DNA from: an uncultured bacterium
GTDB lineage: Bacteria; Bacillota; Clostridia; Lachnospirales; Lachnospiraceae
Direction of reading: 5' to 3'
DNA length: 64,000 nucleotides
Assembly (NCBI GenBank): GCA_948467735.1
Contig: CAOKFN010000022.1
Location: 12,603 to 76,602, forward strand
Shown here: positions 1-9,051 of the stretch, one piece after another
How the letters are laid out: the number at the start of each line of letters is the position of its first letter
Position numbering within the stretch: the first letter of the stretch is position 1
The notes under the pieces: generated by a model
Told to the model about the DNA's origin: nothing
Seen by the model: the letters and a program-made list of their open reading frames with translations, nothing else
The model's database searches: none
Translations under genes and position numbers: made by a program

Positions 1-28
1 CAAAAAGACAGGCTCTATGAGCCTGTCC
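1..28 (-). terminator. Rho-independent terminator
   Basis: A perfect 9-bp stem (positions 7-15 with 19-27) closes on a 3-base loop. On the minus strand it is followed by a run of five T. It lies about 120 bases past the stop codon of the XRE/TPR regulator and would end that transcript. Confidence 0.75.
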
Positions 29-146
29 CTGCCATATCAGTTTTCTCCTTTCCAAGCCGCTTTATGCAAAGCCCCGGCGGATACTGCCTTCCCCCATTCC
101 CCGGCCTTCTTGTGTGCAAACGGCGTCACATATTCGGATGATTTTT

Positions 147-1190
147 TCACGCTTCCCTTTTCAATGATATCAACCGTTTCAGGCGCTCTACCTCCCTCTT
201 CTGCTCCTCTATTTCCGCGCCGGAAAAGGTATGATATTCTTCCTTTAAGCATTTGATAATGCGCTGCCTGTCATGGACGGCCTCCTCCAGCCTGCCCAAA
301 ATCTCATGCAGCTGTGCCAGAGAATGCAGGCCGTCCGTAAGCCTCGGGGGCTCCTGAATCTCAAAGCATTTCTCATAATCCGCCAGCGCCTCCTCATACC
401 TGCCCAGCTTTTTAAACCGATCCGCCCTGTTGCAGTACGGCTGCCAGTTATGAGGGAAATGTTCCACCGCCCCATTCCAGTACTCTATGGCCTTCTCACA
501 ATTCCCCCTGCCAAACGCCACGTCGCCCATGTATGTTTCATATTGATAATTCTTTGCCACCGTGCGAATCTGCTCAATATAGGGAACCGCCTCCTCATAG
601 CGCTCGTCATCCAGCAGATTCTCTATCAACGCGTAAAGCCCGCCGTAATTGCCCGGATTCTTTCTCAGAAACTCCTTGAAATATTCAATCACCTCAAAAT
701 GATTGTCCCACCACTCATCCCCGCAGACACCGTTTTTGGCCTCCAGATACGCACACCTTCCGCCCTTGTCATCCGGCGCCAGCTCCAGCACCTTCTTGGC
801 ATATTCCCCGGCGGCTTCATGATCCGCTCTGGCCCTATGGTTATACAGGGCCGCAAGGCAATAATACGCCCTCGCGTTCCGGGGTTCTTCCCTGACCACG
901 CCCTCCAGAAATCTAAGACAGTGGCCAAAAGTCTCGGCGGGAATCCGCCGCTCCTGCCAGCACATATTTTCAATCCGCTCAAACTCCGCCTCATTGGGAA
1001 TCCGGAACAGCTCGTCAATGGTCACTCCGAAAAACACCGCGATATTGGGCAGCAGCCCTATGTCCGGCACGCTGGCCCCCGTCTCCCACTTTGACACCGC
1101 CTGAAAGGACACCCCCAGATACTCCGCCAGCTCTTCCTGTTTTGCCTCCTTTGCAATCCTCAGCGCCTTGATTCTTTTTCCTATGTCCAT
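147..1190 (-). CDS. XRE-family regulator with C-terminal TPR repeats
   Basis: This is a cytoplasmic DNA-binding regulator. Residues 1-60 form a Cro/C1-type helix-turn-helix, with the sequence EELAEYLGVSFQAVSKWETG typical of the family. Residues from about 95 to 330 are a run of degenerate tetratricopeptide helices (repeated A-x-Y and Y-E-E-A patterns), which commonly bind peptides or partner proteins. The start was placed at the eighth codon of the open frame because GGAGG lies 6 bases before this ATG; the upstream ATG has no such site. The gene stands alone, with a terminator downstream and a 14-bp palindrome upstream that could be its own operator. No target genes can be inferred. The XRE call is secure; the ligand and regulon are unknown. 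Confidence 0.88.
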   Translation of the reverse strand: MDIGKRIKALRIAKEAKQEELAEYLGVSFQAVSKWETGASVPDIGLLPNIAVFFGVTIDELFRIPNEAEFERIENMCWQERRIPAETFGHCLRFLEGVVREEPRNARAYYCLAALYNHRARADHEAAGEYAKKVLELAPDDKGGRCAYLEAKNGVCGDEWWDNHFEVIEYFKEFLRKNPGNYGGLYALIENLLDDERYEEAVPYIEQIRTVAKNYQYETYMGDVAFGRGNCEKAIEYWNGAVEHFPHNWQPYCNRADRFKKLGRYEEALADYEKCFEIQEPPRLTDGLHSLAQLHEILGRLEEAVHDRQRIIKCLKEEYHTFSGAEIEEQKREVERLKRLISLKREA

Positions 1191-1240
1191 CTTATGCCTC
1201 CATTCAACCATTATTAGATTCTTTTATCATTTCATTTCCC

Positions 1241-1254
1241 TTATCAGCTGATAA
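1241..1254. promoter_or_regulatory. Perfect 14-bp palindrome, candidate operator
   Basis: The sequence TTATCAGCTGATAA is a perfect palindrome about 50 bases upstream of the XRE/TPR start. Its position between the presumed promoter and the gene fits autoregulation by the helix-turn-helix protein. This is inference from position and symmetry only. Confidence 0.4.
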
Positions 1255-1384
1255 TCAAAGTATATATCACGCTTCCCGGAAATGCAATCGAACCATATTC
1301 CACGAGATTCTAATAACAGTTGAATGGCCGCCGTATGTAAAATTATGACTACAGGGTTCGCGAAGCGGTTCCTATCATATGCAT

Positions 1385-1648
1385 TTACAGCATTTCACTA
1401 TGCTGGTGCAGATATTTTTCCTTTGTGGCAAGCCCTCCCCTGATATGCCGCTCAGACTTATTCACATCCAATACCTTTCTCGCTTCCGCCGCCAGCGCCG
1501 GATTTACCTGAGCCAGACGCTCGGTTACATCCTTGTGTACAGTACTCTTGCTGACCCCGAAAGCCTTGGCTGTCTGCCTGACCGTGGCGTTGCTGTCAAT
1601 GATATAATTGGCTATGCTGATGGCACGCTCCTCAATATAATCCTTCAA
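1385..1648 (-). CDS. spoIIID: Sporulation transcriptional regulator SpoIIID
   Basis: An 87-aa protein, full length for SpoIIID, which in endospore formers is the mother-cell regulator acting between sigma-E and sigma-K. The helix-turn-helix covers about residues 20-45 and includes the conserved stretch AFGVSKSTVHKDVTERL. Translation starts at a TTG preceded by AAGGGG at 7 bases. A sigma-E-type promoter lies just upstream. The promoter and first 38 or so codons form one copy of a 155-bp direct repeat whose second copy sits 8.5 kb away as a truncated gene. The gene itself is intact here. Its 5' half may have been supplied by the inserted region (see findings). Confidence 0.93.
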   Translation of the reverse strand: MKDYIEERAISIANYIIDSNATVRQTAKAFGVSKSTVHKDVTERLAQVNPALAAEARKVLDVNKSERHIRGGLATKEKYLHQHSEML

Positions 1649-1690
1649 AGGAATACCCCTTTAAGAATACTTTTTACCATTGTATGAAGG
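1536..1690. repeat. Direct repeat copy 1 (spoIIID 5' half plus promoter)
   Basis: These 155 bases match positions 10031-10185 without any difference that I can find by eye, in the same orientation, 8495 bases apart. The match starts inside the recognition-helix codons of spoIIID and ends in the promoter spacer. Beyond the right edge the two copies diverge but keep the -35 element. Confidence 0.95.
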
Positions 1691-1707
1691 GTTTTGAAGA
1701 AGTATGA
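1679..1707 (-). promoter_or_regulatory. Sigma-E-type promoter of spoIIID
   Basis: On the minus strand a TCATACT element (1701-1707) is followed by 14 bases and CATACAAT (1679-1686). This fits the published sigma-E pattern of an ATA-containing -35, 14-15 bases and CATACAnT. spoIIID is a known sigma-E gene in Bacillus, which supports the assignment. Confidence 0.75.
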
Positions 1708-1782
1708 CTAAAGCAATAGGCGGCAATATACTGTTTTTCCTTTGACATCTCGTCCATGTCTATTTTCTCATATATCTCCCTG

Positions 1783-2175
1783 TCACTTTGAACTCACATA
1801 TTTTTCCACTTGCTGAACAAAGTGTTTTGCATTTTTAAGCTGTTCTTCTGCCTCAGCCCTGCTCGCCACATAGAAATCGTCATAATCAGACTTTTCTCTG
1901 CATAATGAACTCTCTTTGATAACAACAGCCAGACTTCTGTCCAATATTTCTGTTTTCAAATATTCTTTGGTAAAATATGCTATCACTCCTGAATGTTTGG
2001 ATGAGTCAAAGTTCTTCAGGGCATTAGCCGAACGCATTGCATGAAAGACCGCATAGTAAGACCTGTTTAAAGATGTTTTATACTGTCCTATCTTCAGGTT
2101 GTCCTCCGATGCCGACAGCATTTCCCGGGCTCTCGCCAAACGATAACCCGCCAGTTCCTTCAGGCGGCTTTCCAT
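1783..2175 (-). CDS. HEPN-domain protein (HepT-like toxin)
   Basis: A 130-aa all-helical HEPN protein. The catalytic R-x4-6-H signature is visible as R38-SYYAVF-H45. In HEPN/MNT toxin-antitoxin pairs this protein is an RNase toxin that the partner nucleotidyltransferase inactivates by adding AMP. The start was set at the ATG preceded by GGAGGGG with 8 bases spacing, which lies within the end of the upstream MNT gene, so the two overlap by 16 bases and are translationally coupled. The pair lies inside the mobile region bounded by the spoIIID repeats. It was probably carried as an addiction or defence module. Confidence 0.85.
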   Translation of the reverse strand: MESRLKELAGYRLARAREMLSASEDNLKIGQYKTSLNRSYYAVFHAMRSANALKNFDSSKHSGVIAYFTKEYLKTEILDRSLAVVIKESSLCREKSDYDDFYVASRAEAEEQLKNAKHFVQQVEKYVSSK

Positions 2176-2489
2176 AAAACAATCCCCTCCTTTCTGATAT
2201 TCCGATAGAAAGGAAGTACATCCTCCCATTTCTTCATATTGCTTTCCTGGATATCCACGATTGAAAAAACTCTTTCATATCGAATGTCCATATCGGCAGC
2301 CCAGTAAAGAAAGTGTCTCTTCGTCGCATCATCCATCTGGCTCCTCATAACAATCGCAATATCAATATCGCTTTCTTCTGTTGCATCCCCCCTCGCCACT
2401 GAGCCATATAAAATAATCATAGAAATATTATTTCCAAAAATATCCGTCAGACCCTGTACTAATTCCTCTCTCATTTCATATGATAGCAT
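2160..2489 (-). CDS. MNT-type nucleotidyltransferase antitoxin
   Basis: A 109-aa minimal nucleotidyltransferase of the MntA type. The family signature GSVARGDAT-EESDIDIA is visible at residues 29-45, with the metal-binding aspartates D41 and D43 intact. The family transfers AMP from ATP to a tyrosine near the HEPN active site. Two ATG codons lie close together; the second is preferred because GGAGG lies 9 bases upstream, against 3 for the first. It is the first gene of the two-gene operon and has its own promoter at 2541-2569. Confidence 0.85.
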   Translation of the reverse strand: MLSYEMREELVQGLTDIFGNNISMIILYGSVARGDATEESDIDIAIVMRSQMDDATKRHFLYWAADMDIRYERVFSIVDIQESNMKKWEDVLPFYRNIRKEGIVLWKAA

Positions 2490-2540
2490 CCCCATTCACC
2501 TCCGGAAAACTTCCCAGCCCAATCTTCTATTTCTATACAC

Positions 2541-2569
2541 ATTATACCCCTGCCAGTACTATTTCACAA
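2541..2569 (-). promoter_or_regulatory. Sigma-A promoter of the MNT/HEPN operon
   Basis: On the minus strand TTGTGA (2564-2569) is followed by 17 bases and a perfect TATAAT (2541-2546), about 50 bases before the MNT start codon. Confidence 0.6.
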
Positions 2570-2591
2570 TCAGATATTTAAAAAGTGCAAG

Positions 2592-4232
2592 TTGGGAGAT
2601 GCCATCAGGGAACTTGGTATATGCAGGCTCCTGAAAGAATCCAGCATCCGCAAGAAGAAAGGCGGCTCTGTATATGAAATCTTCCAGTTCCTCCTGCTGC
2701 TGGTATTCCAGAACTGCAACCTGTTCCATTTCCTGAACTCCAAGAAGCAGGACATGGCATTCTCCAAGAACACGTATTACCGGTTCTTAAATGAGCCAAG
2801 GTACAACTGGCAGCGCTTCCTGACTCTGCTTTCTGCCAGGGTGGCGGCTTATTTTTCATCGCTTACACACATGGAACGGGTAAAATGCCTCGTCCTTGAC
2901 GATTTCGTAATAGAAAGGAACCGCAGCAGTCAGGTGGAGCTGCTCTCCTGGGTCTACAACCATGTCACCCACAAGATGGTCAGGGGATTCAACATGCTGA
3001 CCCTGGGATGGACGGCTACAGCTTTGTTCCCGCTGCGTTCAACATGAAGGATCCGGGAACGGCATAAGTTCCAGTATGACCTGAATGCCATTCTGTCTGA
3101 TCTGATATACACCAGGATACTAGAACCCGGAAGCAAGCGCGCATCCTACAGAGCAGCAATGGACTATCTCGAAAGACCTTCCTATGAAGAGCATGACATC
3201 TACCGCGCCCTGGATGTACTTGCCGAAGAATGCGACTTCATACAATCGGAGGCTTTTAAAAACAGTAACTTCCTGACAGACAGGAATGACGGCATCCTTT
3301 CTTACGACTGCACGAATTATTACTTCGAGCTTGAGCAGGAAGACGGGACAAAAAGTATGGGAAAAGCAAAGAACACCGCCCGAATCCCATCGTGCAGATG
3401 GGAATGTTCACGGACGGGGACGGAATACCCCTGGCTTTCTCCATCTTTCCGGGAAACCAGAACGAGCAGCAGTCCCTGAAGCCATTAGAGAAAACAGTCC
3501 TTCAGAAATTCGAGCATTCCAAGTTTATTTACTGCTGCGATGCGGGCCTGGGCTCGGAGGGCAACCGTGAATTCAACCACATGGGGGAAAGAGCATTTAT
3601 TGTGACACAGTCCATCAAAAAGCTGCCTGCAGAAGACAGGTAGAACGCGCTGAAAAAATGGTGGCATCCGGAAAGAGAAAGGCGGAAAGGAAGAGCCCTA
3701 ATGATCCAGCCCGGTTCGTGGGGAAACATGCTTTCACCAAGGACGGCGAGGCAGCCGGCATCCAGTATTATTTGGATGAAGAAAAGATAGCGGAGGAAGC
3801 CAGATATGACGGGCTGTATGCTGTATATACCGATCTGCTGGACGATGATGTGGCTCCCATCCTGAAAGTCAGTGAAGGAAGATGGCGAATCGAGGAATGT
3901 TTCCGTATCATGAAGACAGACTTTGAAGCCCGGCCTGCATTTGTACGGCTGGAAAACCGGATTAAGGCACATTTCCTAACCTGTTTCCTCACGCTTCTTG
4001 TGTACCAGATTCTGGAAAAAAGCTGGGAGGCGACTATACCTGCAAAAAGATTTTGAGGACACTCCAGGAGATGGATTTTGCAAATGTGGAGGATCAAGGG
4101 TATATGCCACTCTATAAACGCTCAAAACTGACAGATACCTTACACGAAGTCTGCGGTTTCCGCACGGACTATCAGTTTATCACCAGGCAGAAGATGAGGG
4201 GAATCCAAAAAAGGAGTAAAGGCAGGGAATAA
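2592..4232 (+). pseudogene. Broken IS4-family transposase
   Basis: Pieces of one DDE transposase appear in order in different frames: residues up to about 3047, then 3159-3479, 3392-3643, 3658-4056, and a last piece reading to the stop at 4230-4232. Typical IS4 stretches are visible, such as YRFLNEPRYNWQRFLTLLSA, VKCLVLDDFVIERNRS, RWRIEECFRIMKTDFEARP and VCGFRTDYQ. At least three frameshifts and one in-frame TAG (near 3641) separate the pieces, so no active enzyme can be made. The frame opens at a TTG and the true N-terminus may be missing. I did not find its terminal inverted repeats. Confidence 0.85.
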
Positions 4233-4388
4233 ATTACCATATTTCGTTTCTGAAACCAGAATCGCTGCAGCCAGCATAAATACTGAAGTTACAGCGATCC
4301 ATCGTCTGTATTACTGTTAAAAACAGGATAGTATACAGGTAAATCCACGAAACTACAAACTGGGGGGCATTACATATTGTCTAATTAG

Positions 4389-5679
4389 TGTCTGCTGATT
4401 AAGCTATTTTTAGGCTGTACCATTCGATATGCAGCACATATCGAACGCGTTGCCAAAATAGACGCAAATGTATCCGCCTCTGGATCCGAAATAGATTTGA
4501 CACGAATACAGATAACGCAATGGATGTCAGCTGTGTTTCCTCCAGCTTCGTGACAATACATCCCAGACCATAGCAGCGTTTGCTCCGGCTGAAATACCGT
4601 TCCACTTCGATCCTGTCCGTGTTGTCCTGGCGCATCTGCGCTTTGTATTCCCGTTCCTTACCTGTTTGTGCATCCTGCGACGGCCTCCCAATCTTTGGAC
4701 CTGACAGCCGTATCCCATGCTTTTTGCAATAACCCCCGGTTGTCTCTAGTCCGATAGATCTGGTCTGCCAGCACACGTTCCGGAAAATATCCTTCCAGAT
4801 ATCCGATGTCCCTGCGTACATAGGAGAGCTGTTTCCTGATCGCTGTCCGTATCTGCTTTTTGCTGTGTTTCCCGCCTTTGGCAAAAGCCAGATAATCTTT
4901 CCTGGCCCTGCGTCGATAGCGGCGGGGAAGCTGCAGTCCGTATGACTTACACATGCGGTATATCATCTGTTCCAGTTTTTCCCTTGCTTCATTCAAAAGG
5001 GAGATATCCTGCAGATACCGTATGTTGGCCGGGGCGCAGGTGGCATCGATGGCAAGAGTCCCTTTGTTGACTCCTTCTTCTTTCGGTACGCCGCTTTCCT
5101 CCACACCTTTTCCGGAAGACGGTGGTCTCGGCCGGTCATCTTCCTTATGGGCCAGAAGGTATTCGTTTGCCTCACTCAGCATATCTGCTGTGATCCGTTT
5201 GCGGAACAGTACCAGTGTACTCGCATCAAAGGGCGGGGTATCCTGATATCCGGGCCGCCCGATGAAATACTGGAGATACGGATTCTCTGTGATCTGCTCC
5301 ACAAGCTCCCTGTCCGGGAACTGGAACCTGGTCTGGATGATCAGGTAACCAAGGGCCATACGCAGCGGCTTTGCCACGTTACCCGTATCGCTTGGAAACA
5401 GGCCGGCATATTTTACTTCAAACAGCTCCCAGGGGATCTTATTCGCCATTCGGATCCAGCGGTTGTCCGGATTCATTTGCAGTCCCATGGGCTGGTTGAA
5501 ATCGAGAAAGGATGTCTGTGTTTTATCTGCTGGCTTGTACATTTGGGCTTCTTTTCGCTGTTTATAATGAAAATCTGCAAAAAAATCAATAGAAACATCT
5601 GAATTTCCTTGCAATTATTATACCAGAAATGGTGCAAAAAGTCGGCATTTATCAGCAGCTGTAACTTAATCAGCAGACA
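4389..5679 (-). mobile_element. IS1182/IS5-type insertion sequence with inverted repeats and target duplication
   Basis: A 1291-bp element is bounded by a perfect 15-bp inverted repeat (TGTCTGCTGATTAAG at 4389-4403 and its complement at 5665-5679). It is flanked on both sides by the palindromic 8-mer CTAATTAG (4381-4388 and 5680-5687), read as target-site duplication. The right-hand copy contains the stop codon of the NERD gene, so insertion happened exactly at the end of that gene without changing its product. The single transposase gene inside is frameshifted. Confidence 0.85.
4399..5542 (-). pseudogene. Frameshifted IS1182/IS5-like transposase
   Basis: The N-terminal part (5542 down to about 4720) has the usual start of this family, including MALGYLIIQTRF and ENPYLQYFIGRPGYQDTPPFD, and the LAIDATCAPANIRYLQDISL stretch that carries the first catalytic aspartate. 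The C-terminal part continues in another frame, from about 4720 to the stop at 4399, with IEVERYFSRSKRCYGLG. A single frameshift between the two parts would silence the enzyme unless it is bypassed by recoding or is a sequencing error. The inverted repeats are intact, so the element could still be moved by a related transposase supplied elsewhere. Confidence 0.85.
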
Positions 5680-7302
5680 CTAATTAGTTCCAAAAAACGA
5701 ATCGAAATGATCTCGCACGTATTTCACACCAACAGTATATGCAAAACTTTGTACAAATTCATTTCTGTCTGATAAATCTCCATGATCTCCAAAAACCGCA
5801 TACTCCTGTCGCTTTTCTTCTCTGTTTTTCATTAAAAAATCTTTCAATGCTATCATTTTTTCTGGTGTAAGTTTATTTTCAACATCATCTGGAAAAATAT
5901 ACTTGTTTAGGTTATTACAGTAGCACACAGCAATGTCAGGGAACTCATTTCTTATGATATGGTTACCATCTGCACAACAAATAATTTCATTAATCGGAAT
6001 ATCCGAAGTAAATGCGTTACACTCTTTTAAGCCTTTCCGGAGAGTCTCAACATGTTTTCTCGATTGAAGAACTACGTTCATTGTCTTCTTATCGGAATAA
6101 TTTAAAGGCTTAAGCATTCCTGTTTCCGAAAGGACATAATCATCACTTAGCATCTTCACTTCGATTGTATAAATCCCACTTGGAGCAATTACAATAAAGT
6201 CATGTTCATAAATCCATGTATAATTGCAAATATAGTAAATGCGATCATCATAGAGCGATAATACCTCTTCGACATTATTTTCTCCCTGAACACCTCTGCT
6301 CAATGTGAAAAATGCCTTTGATAATGTCGTCCAGCTGCTATCGAAAAGTTGACACATAGCAGTATCGACATACTCTTGAAATTCTAAATTGAATCCAGAT
6401 GTCACTTTCACTTGCTTATTCTTAAGCTCTGGCATATATCTAATACAGAATTCCCTCAATTTACCATACTCTTTCACTTTGTCTCTAGCGGAAAGAACTG
6501 ATGCTTGCAGTAATTCAGATTCGTCAAATTGGTTAGTAACTACTGCTGCTATTTCCTTTATTTTTTCATTTATGGCGATTTTTCTCTGATTATTCTCCGC
6601 TTCTTCTTGCCGCTTTCTTTGATTATTCTCCGCTTCTTCTTGCCGCTTATGGTAATCCATGAAAATGCAGTTGATTTCCGCTATTATTGATAGTAGAGCT
6701 TCTTCTTTTTCCCGTTTATTTTTTTCATATATTCTGATTTTTTTTGATTCCTCAGAATATGGGTCTCTGAATGGGTCATCGGGAGCTAAAGAAGTCTGTA
6801 ATGAAAGCCTGCTGTTTTCTACTTTAATATGCGCGTAATAAGGCGAGTCCACCTGAAAGTCAATATAAAAATTACACGTGGTATCATATGTATCTGTGAA
6901 GCGGAAATAACCCTCACCACTATCATGAGTATGCCTATTTGTTTCCTCTTCAATGTTAATTACACACTTTATAAACTTTGAAAAATCTAATACATCTGGG
7001 TTTGAATCTTTTCTCTGATTAACGATCATAAACTTTTCAGCACTCTCATCGACTTTCAAAACAATTTCATAACTTAATTGAAACTGCTGAGTTGGATGAA
7101 ATTGACGTACAAGTTTCTTGTTGTTTTCACAAACGCGCAATTGTTCGTTAATTTCTGTTATTGTATATTTTGACAATCTTTCAGACTTGCGAAACCAATA
7201 TGATAATTTTGAACTGCAATTTTCGCAAATTAAACCATCTTTAAGACGTTCTCTCGTCAATAGTCCACATTTATTTCCACATATATCGCAGTATTTGCTC
7301 AT
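5680..7302 (-). CDS. Zinc-ribbon (DUF4428-like) and NERD-domain protein
   Basis: A 540-aa protein. Residues 5-31 hold a CxxC...CxxC zinc ribbon like that of DUF4428 proteins. Residues about 225-265 are a charged helix containing a tandem 11-residue repeat (RQEEAENNQRK twice). Residues about 330-450 resemble the nuclease-related NERD domain, with GVQGENNVEEVL and the EVK motif in IEVKML. NERD domains are linked to DNA processing and occur on plasmids and in defence loci. The start was placed at the ATG with GGAGG 9 bases upstream. The IS1182-type element abuts the stop codon. The gene is AT-richer than the core genes around the window and lies within the decayed mobile region, so it is probably imported. 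Confidence 0.75.
   Translation of the reverse strand: MSKYCDICGNKCGLLTRERLKDGLICENCSSKLSYWFRKSERLSKYTITEINEQLRVCENNKKLVRQFHPTQQFQLSYEIVLKVDESAEKFMIVNQRKDSNPDVLDFSKFIKCVINIEEETNRHTHDSGEGYFRFTDTYDTTCNFYIDFQVDSPYYAHIKVENSRLSLQTSLAPDDPFRDPYSEESKKIRIYEKNKREKEEALLSIIAEINCIFMDYHKRQEEAENNQRKRQEEAENNQRKIAINEKIKEIAAVVTNQFDESELLQASVLSARDKVKEYGKLREFCIRYMPELKNKQVKVTSGFNLEFQEYVDTAMCQLFDSSWTTLSKAFFTLSRGVQGENNVEEVLSLYDDRIYYICNYTWIYEHDFIVIAPSGIYTIEVKMLSDDYVLSETGMLKPLNYSDKKTMNVVLQSRKHVETLRKGLKECNAFTSDIPINEIICCADGNHIIRNEFPDIAVCYCNNLNKYIFPDDVENKLTPEKMIALKDFLMKNREEKRQEYAVFGDHGDLSDRNEFVQSFAYTVGVKYVRDHFDSFFGTN
6581..6646. repeat. 33-bp tandem repeat inside the NERD gene
   Basis: Two consecutive 33-bp units differing at one base encode the duplicated 11-residue helix segment RQEEAENNQRK. 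The unit length keeps the frame open and fits three helical turns. Confidence 0.85.
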
Positions 7303-7835
7303 CTTAAATATCCTCCCTATTAAGTCAAGTCTTTTTTCCTTATTTTTCAAGGAATTTTTAGTTACATATCTCAGATGAATGAGCCAAGAGGATGGACATT
7401 TTCTGTATCTGGTACGAAAATAGAGGGGTTGGGGTACAAGAAGTAGAACGTCTTGGTTTTTCGTTCTACATGGCCTTATGTATACCCTTCCTTCTACGGC
7501 AGCGAACCTCCCGTGTCTACTAGGATCACCCTCATTTCTGTGGAGTCCTAATTTCCTTCGTCCCGCCTGTCCATAACCAAGGTGTCAGCTTAGCTCCATT
7601 GCAGGGTCCTGCCCTAAGGTAAATATTCCTACCGACTACTGACTCGTTCTTTGTTTTAAGTCTTACTGACCTGTTCTGTACGCTTCGCAAACCAGCACCT
7701 TGCGGCGGACGTTTTTCCGGCTCTATCCACATACCTTCCAGCTATCCTGTCACAGCTGAATTCAGCTCTCAGAAATAACTGCTGAAAACTCAACCCAACC
7801 GTGACAGGGGTATTGCCTCCTTTTGTTTCTGGCTG
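7303..7835. other. Gene-free stretch, possible non-coding end of an IS110-type element
   Basis: No credible gene is seen. The stretch holds several inverted repeats: GTAGAACG at 7443-7450 with its complement at 7462-7469, and a CCTGTCAC/GTGACAGG pair further right, next to AGCTGAATTCAGCT-like symmetry. It lies immediately downstream of an IS110-type transposase C-terminus. In the IS1111 branch of IS110 elements the structured bridge RNA is encoded there. That role is inference. Confidence 0.35.
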
Positions 7836-8141
7836 CTATGCTGTCTGTATCTGCGTCCTTCTGATGTCACCAATCAGTTTATTTGCATCATAACCTACAC
7901 CTTTTGTAAGGATCGTGTAGAATACCCTTATTATTTTACAGGCCACGGCTACTACTGACTGCATCTTTTTTAAGGAATTTTCCTTTCGGGTTCGGTAGTA
8001 CTCGTGTATTTCCCGGAATTCCGCATTCTTCCCCTGTTTCATCAGCCATGGTAACCCATGGGCTGCACCAACAACACTATGATAAGACTTTTCCTTCACA
8101 TTTGCAAGATCTTCCACAAAATTAAAAACCTGGATGAACAT
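7836..8141 (-). pseudogene. IS110/IS1111-family transposase, C-terminal fragment
   Basis: About 101 residues remain. They match the C-terminal 'transposase 20' part of IS110-family DEDD transposases: a helix with FREIHEYYRTRKENSLKKMQ, then the conserved VVAVACKIIRVFYTILTKGV and a final GYD segment. The N-terminal catalytic DEDD half is absent; the sequence upstream of 8141 shows no continuation in any frame. The fragment is non-functional. It is one of several truncated mobile genes packed between 7.4 and 9.8 kb. Confidence 0.7.
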
Positions 8142-8263
8142 ACCATGTTACTTTTCACACCCAATGTCAGTTAGTTAAGAACCAGGTTAAATTCCGCCAT
8201 AGGGTCTAACCTAAATTTATGTAAAAATATCCCAAATGGGCTTGACAAAACGCTAAAGTGTGC

Positions 8264-8308
8264 GGCCGCGCTCACTACTGATGAAATTTAGAGGTAGTGA
8301 GCGCGGCC
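8264..8308. repeat. 15-bp perfect hairpin ahead of an IS4-type gene start
   Basis: GGCCGCGCTCACTAC at 8264-8278 pairs perfectly with 8294-8308 across a 15-base loop. It lies about 45 bases before a strong ribosome site and the start of a transposase fragment. Such hairpins near IS ends can shield the transposase start from read-through transcripts. The function is inferred. Confidence 0.6.
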
Positions 8309-8353
8309 CCTTGGTCAGAAGATAATATCGCTTTTGCCCAAAGGAGGCACTCT

Positions 8354-8545
8354 ATGACCAACCCTGAAAAAATCAAACAAATCCTGCTGTCCGAAATTGA
8401 GAAGATGGACTAGCACCGTGAGGATTTCTGCAGACGCCCCGGAATCGATTTCACCCGTGACAGGAAAATCCCTTTCGATACGCTCCTCCATTTCCAGATA
8501 TCCATGGAAAGCGGCTCCGTCAACCATGAACTGCTCAAGACTGTA
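8354..8545 (+). pseudogene. IS4-type transposase, N-terminal fragment with nonsense codon
   Basis: The frame begins at an ATG with AAAGGAGG 7 bases upstream and reads MTNPEKIKQILLSEIEKMD, then meets TAG at 8411-8413. The same frame continues with FTRDRKIPFDTLLHFQISM and ESGSVNHELL, a conserved start of Clostridia IS4 transposases. Similarity ends near 8545, where tyrosine recombinase sequence takes over in another frame. It is a truncated, stopped remnant. The well-preserved ribosome site and hairpin suggest that decay is recent. Confidence 0.7.
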
Positions 8546-8558
8546 CCACGGGCCGGGC

Positions 8559-8933
8559 TCGCATGGGACAAAGAATCTTTTTTATAGCGTCATCCATGGA
8601 CAGGCACAGATGATGTCACCGGGAAATGTGGGCCGTATCATCAGCAAGTATGCGGATCAGATCAGAAACGAACATCCGGATCTTCCTGACAAGGTTCACC
8701 CGCATATGTTCCGCCGCACGAGGGCGACGAACCTGTACCAGAACAATATCGAACTGGAACTGGTCTCAAGGATGCTCGGTCATGCTTCAACCCAGACTAC
8801 AAGGGTCTATGCCAAGCCTTCTCTTGAGATGCTCAAGGATGCCATGGACAGGAGTAATCCGGAGCTGAATGCCGAGGAGCCATTGTGGCCTGACGATGAA
8901 GACGAGTTTGCCAGAATCTGCAGGCTGAGATAA
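8559..8933 (+). pseudogene. Tyrosine recombinase (integrase), C-terminal catalytic fragment
   Basis: About 125 residues of a tyrosine-type site-specific recombinase. The C-terminal catalytic signatures are visible: HMFRRTRATNLYQ (HxxR), MLGHAST (the second histidine region) and the nucleophile tyrosine in TRVYAKPS. The N-terminal DNA-binding part and the first catalytic arginine are missing, because the 5' side is fused to an IS4 fragment near 8550. Tandem integrases of this kind move elements in Clostridia. It is the only recombinase trace between the two spoIIID repeats and could be the relic of the enzyme that inserted the region. Confidence 0.8.
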
Positions 8934-8937
8934 AATG

Positions 8938-9002
8938 TTATCCTCATCTTTGTCATGGAGAACCGTAGTTTTTAAGCCGTCTTCTGATAAAGATGAGGAT
9001 AA
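8938..9002. repeat. 14-bp inverted repeat after the recombinase fragment
   Basis: TTATCCTCATCTTT at 8938-8951 is inverted at 8989-9002, five bases past the recombinase stop. A second small inverted repeat follows (CAGCTTAT near 9022 with ATAAGCTG near 9042). There is no T-run, so a recombination site or mobile-element end is as likely as a terminator. Confidence 0.55.
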
Positions 9003-9051
9003 AAATATCGTGAGAATAACACAGCTTATTCACATATGAAGATAAGCTGCG

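Noticed and set aside
273..1094. 273-aa plus-strand open frame opposite the XRE/TPR gene
   Set aside because: It is the antisense of a well-supported gene, has no ribosome site and its residue content is typical of a shadow frame.
8241..8270. Promoter at the TTGACA near 8242
   Set aside because: No acceptable -10 element lies 16-18 bases downstream; the position falls in a GC-rich hairpin.
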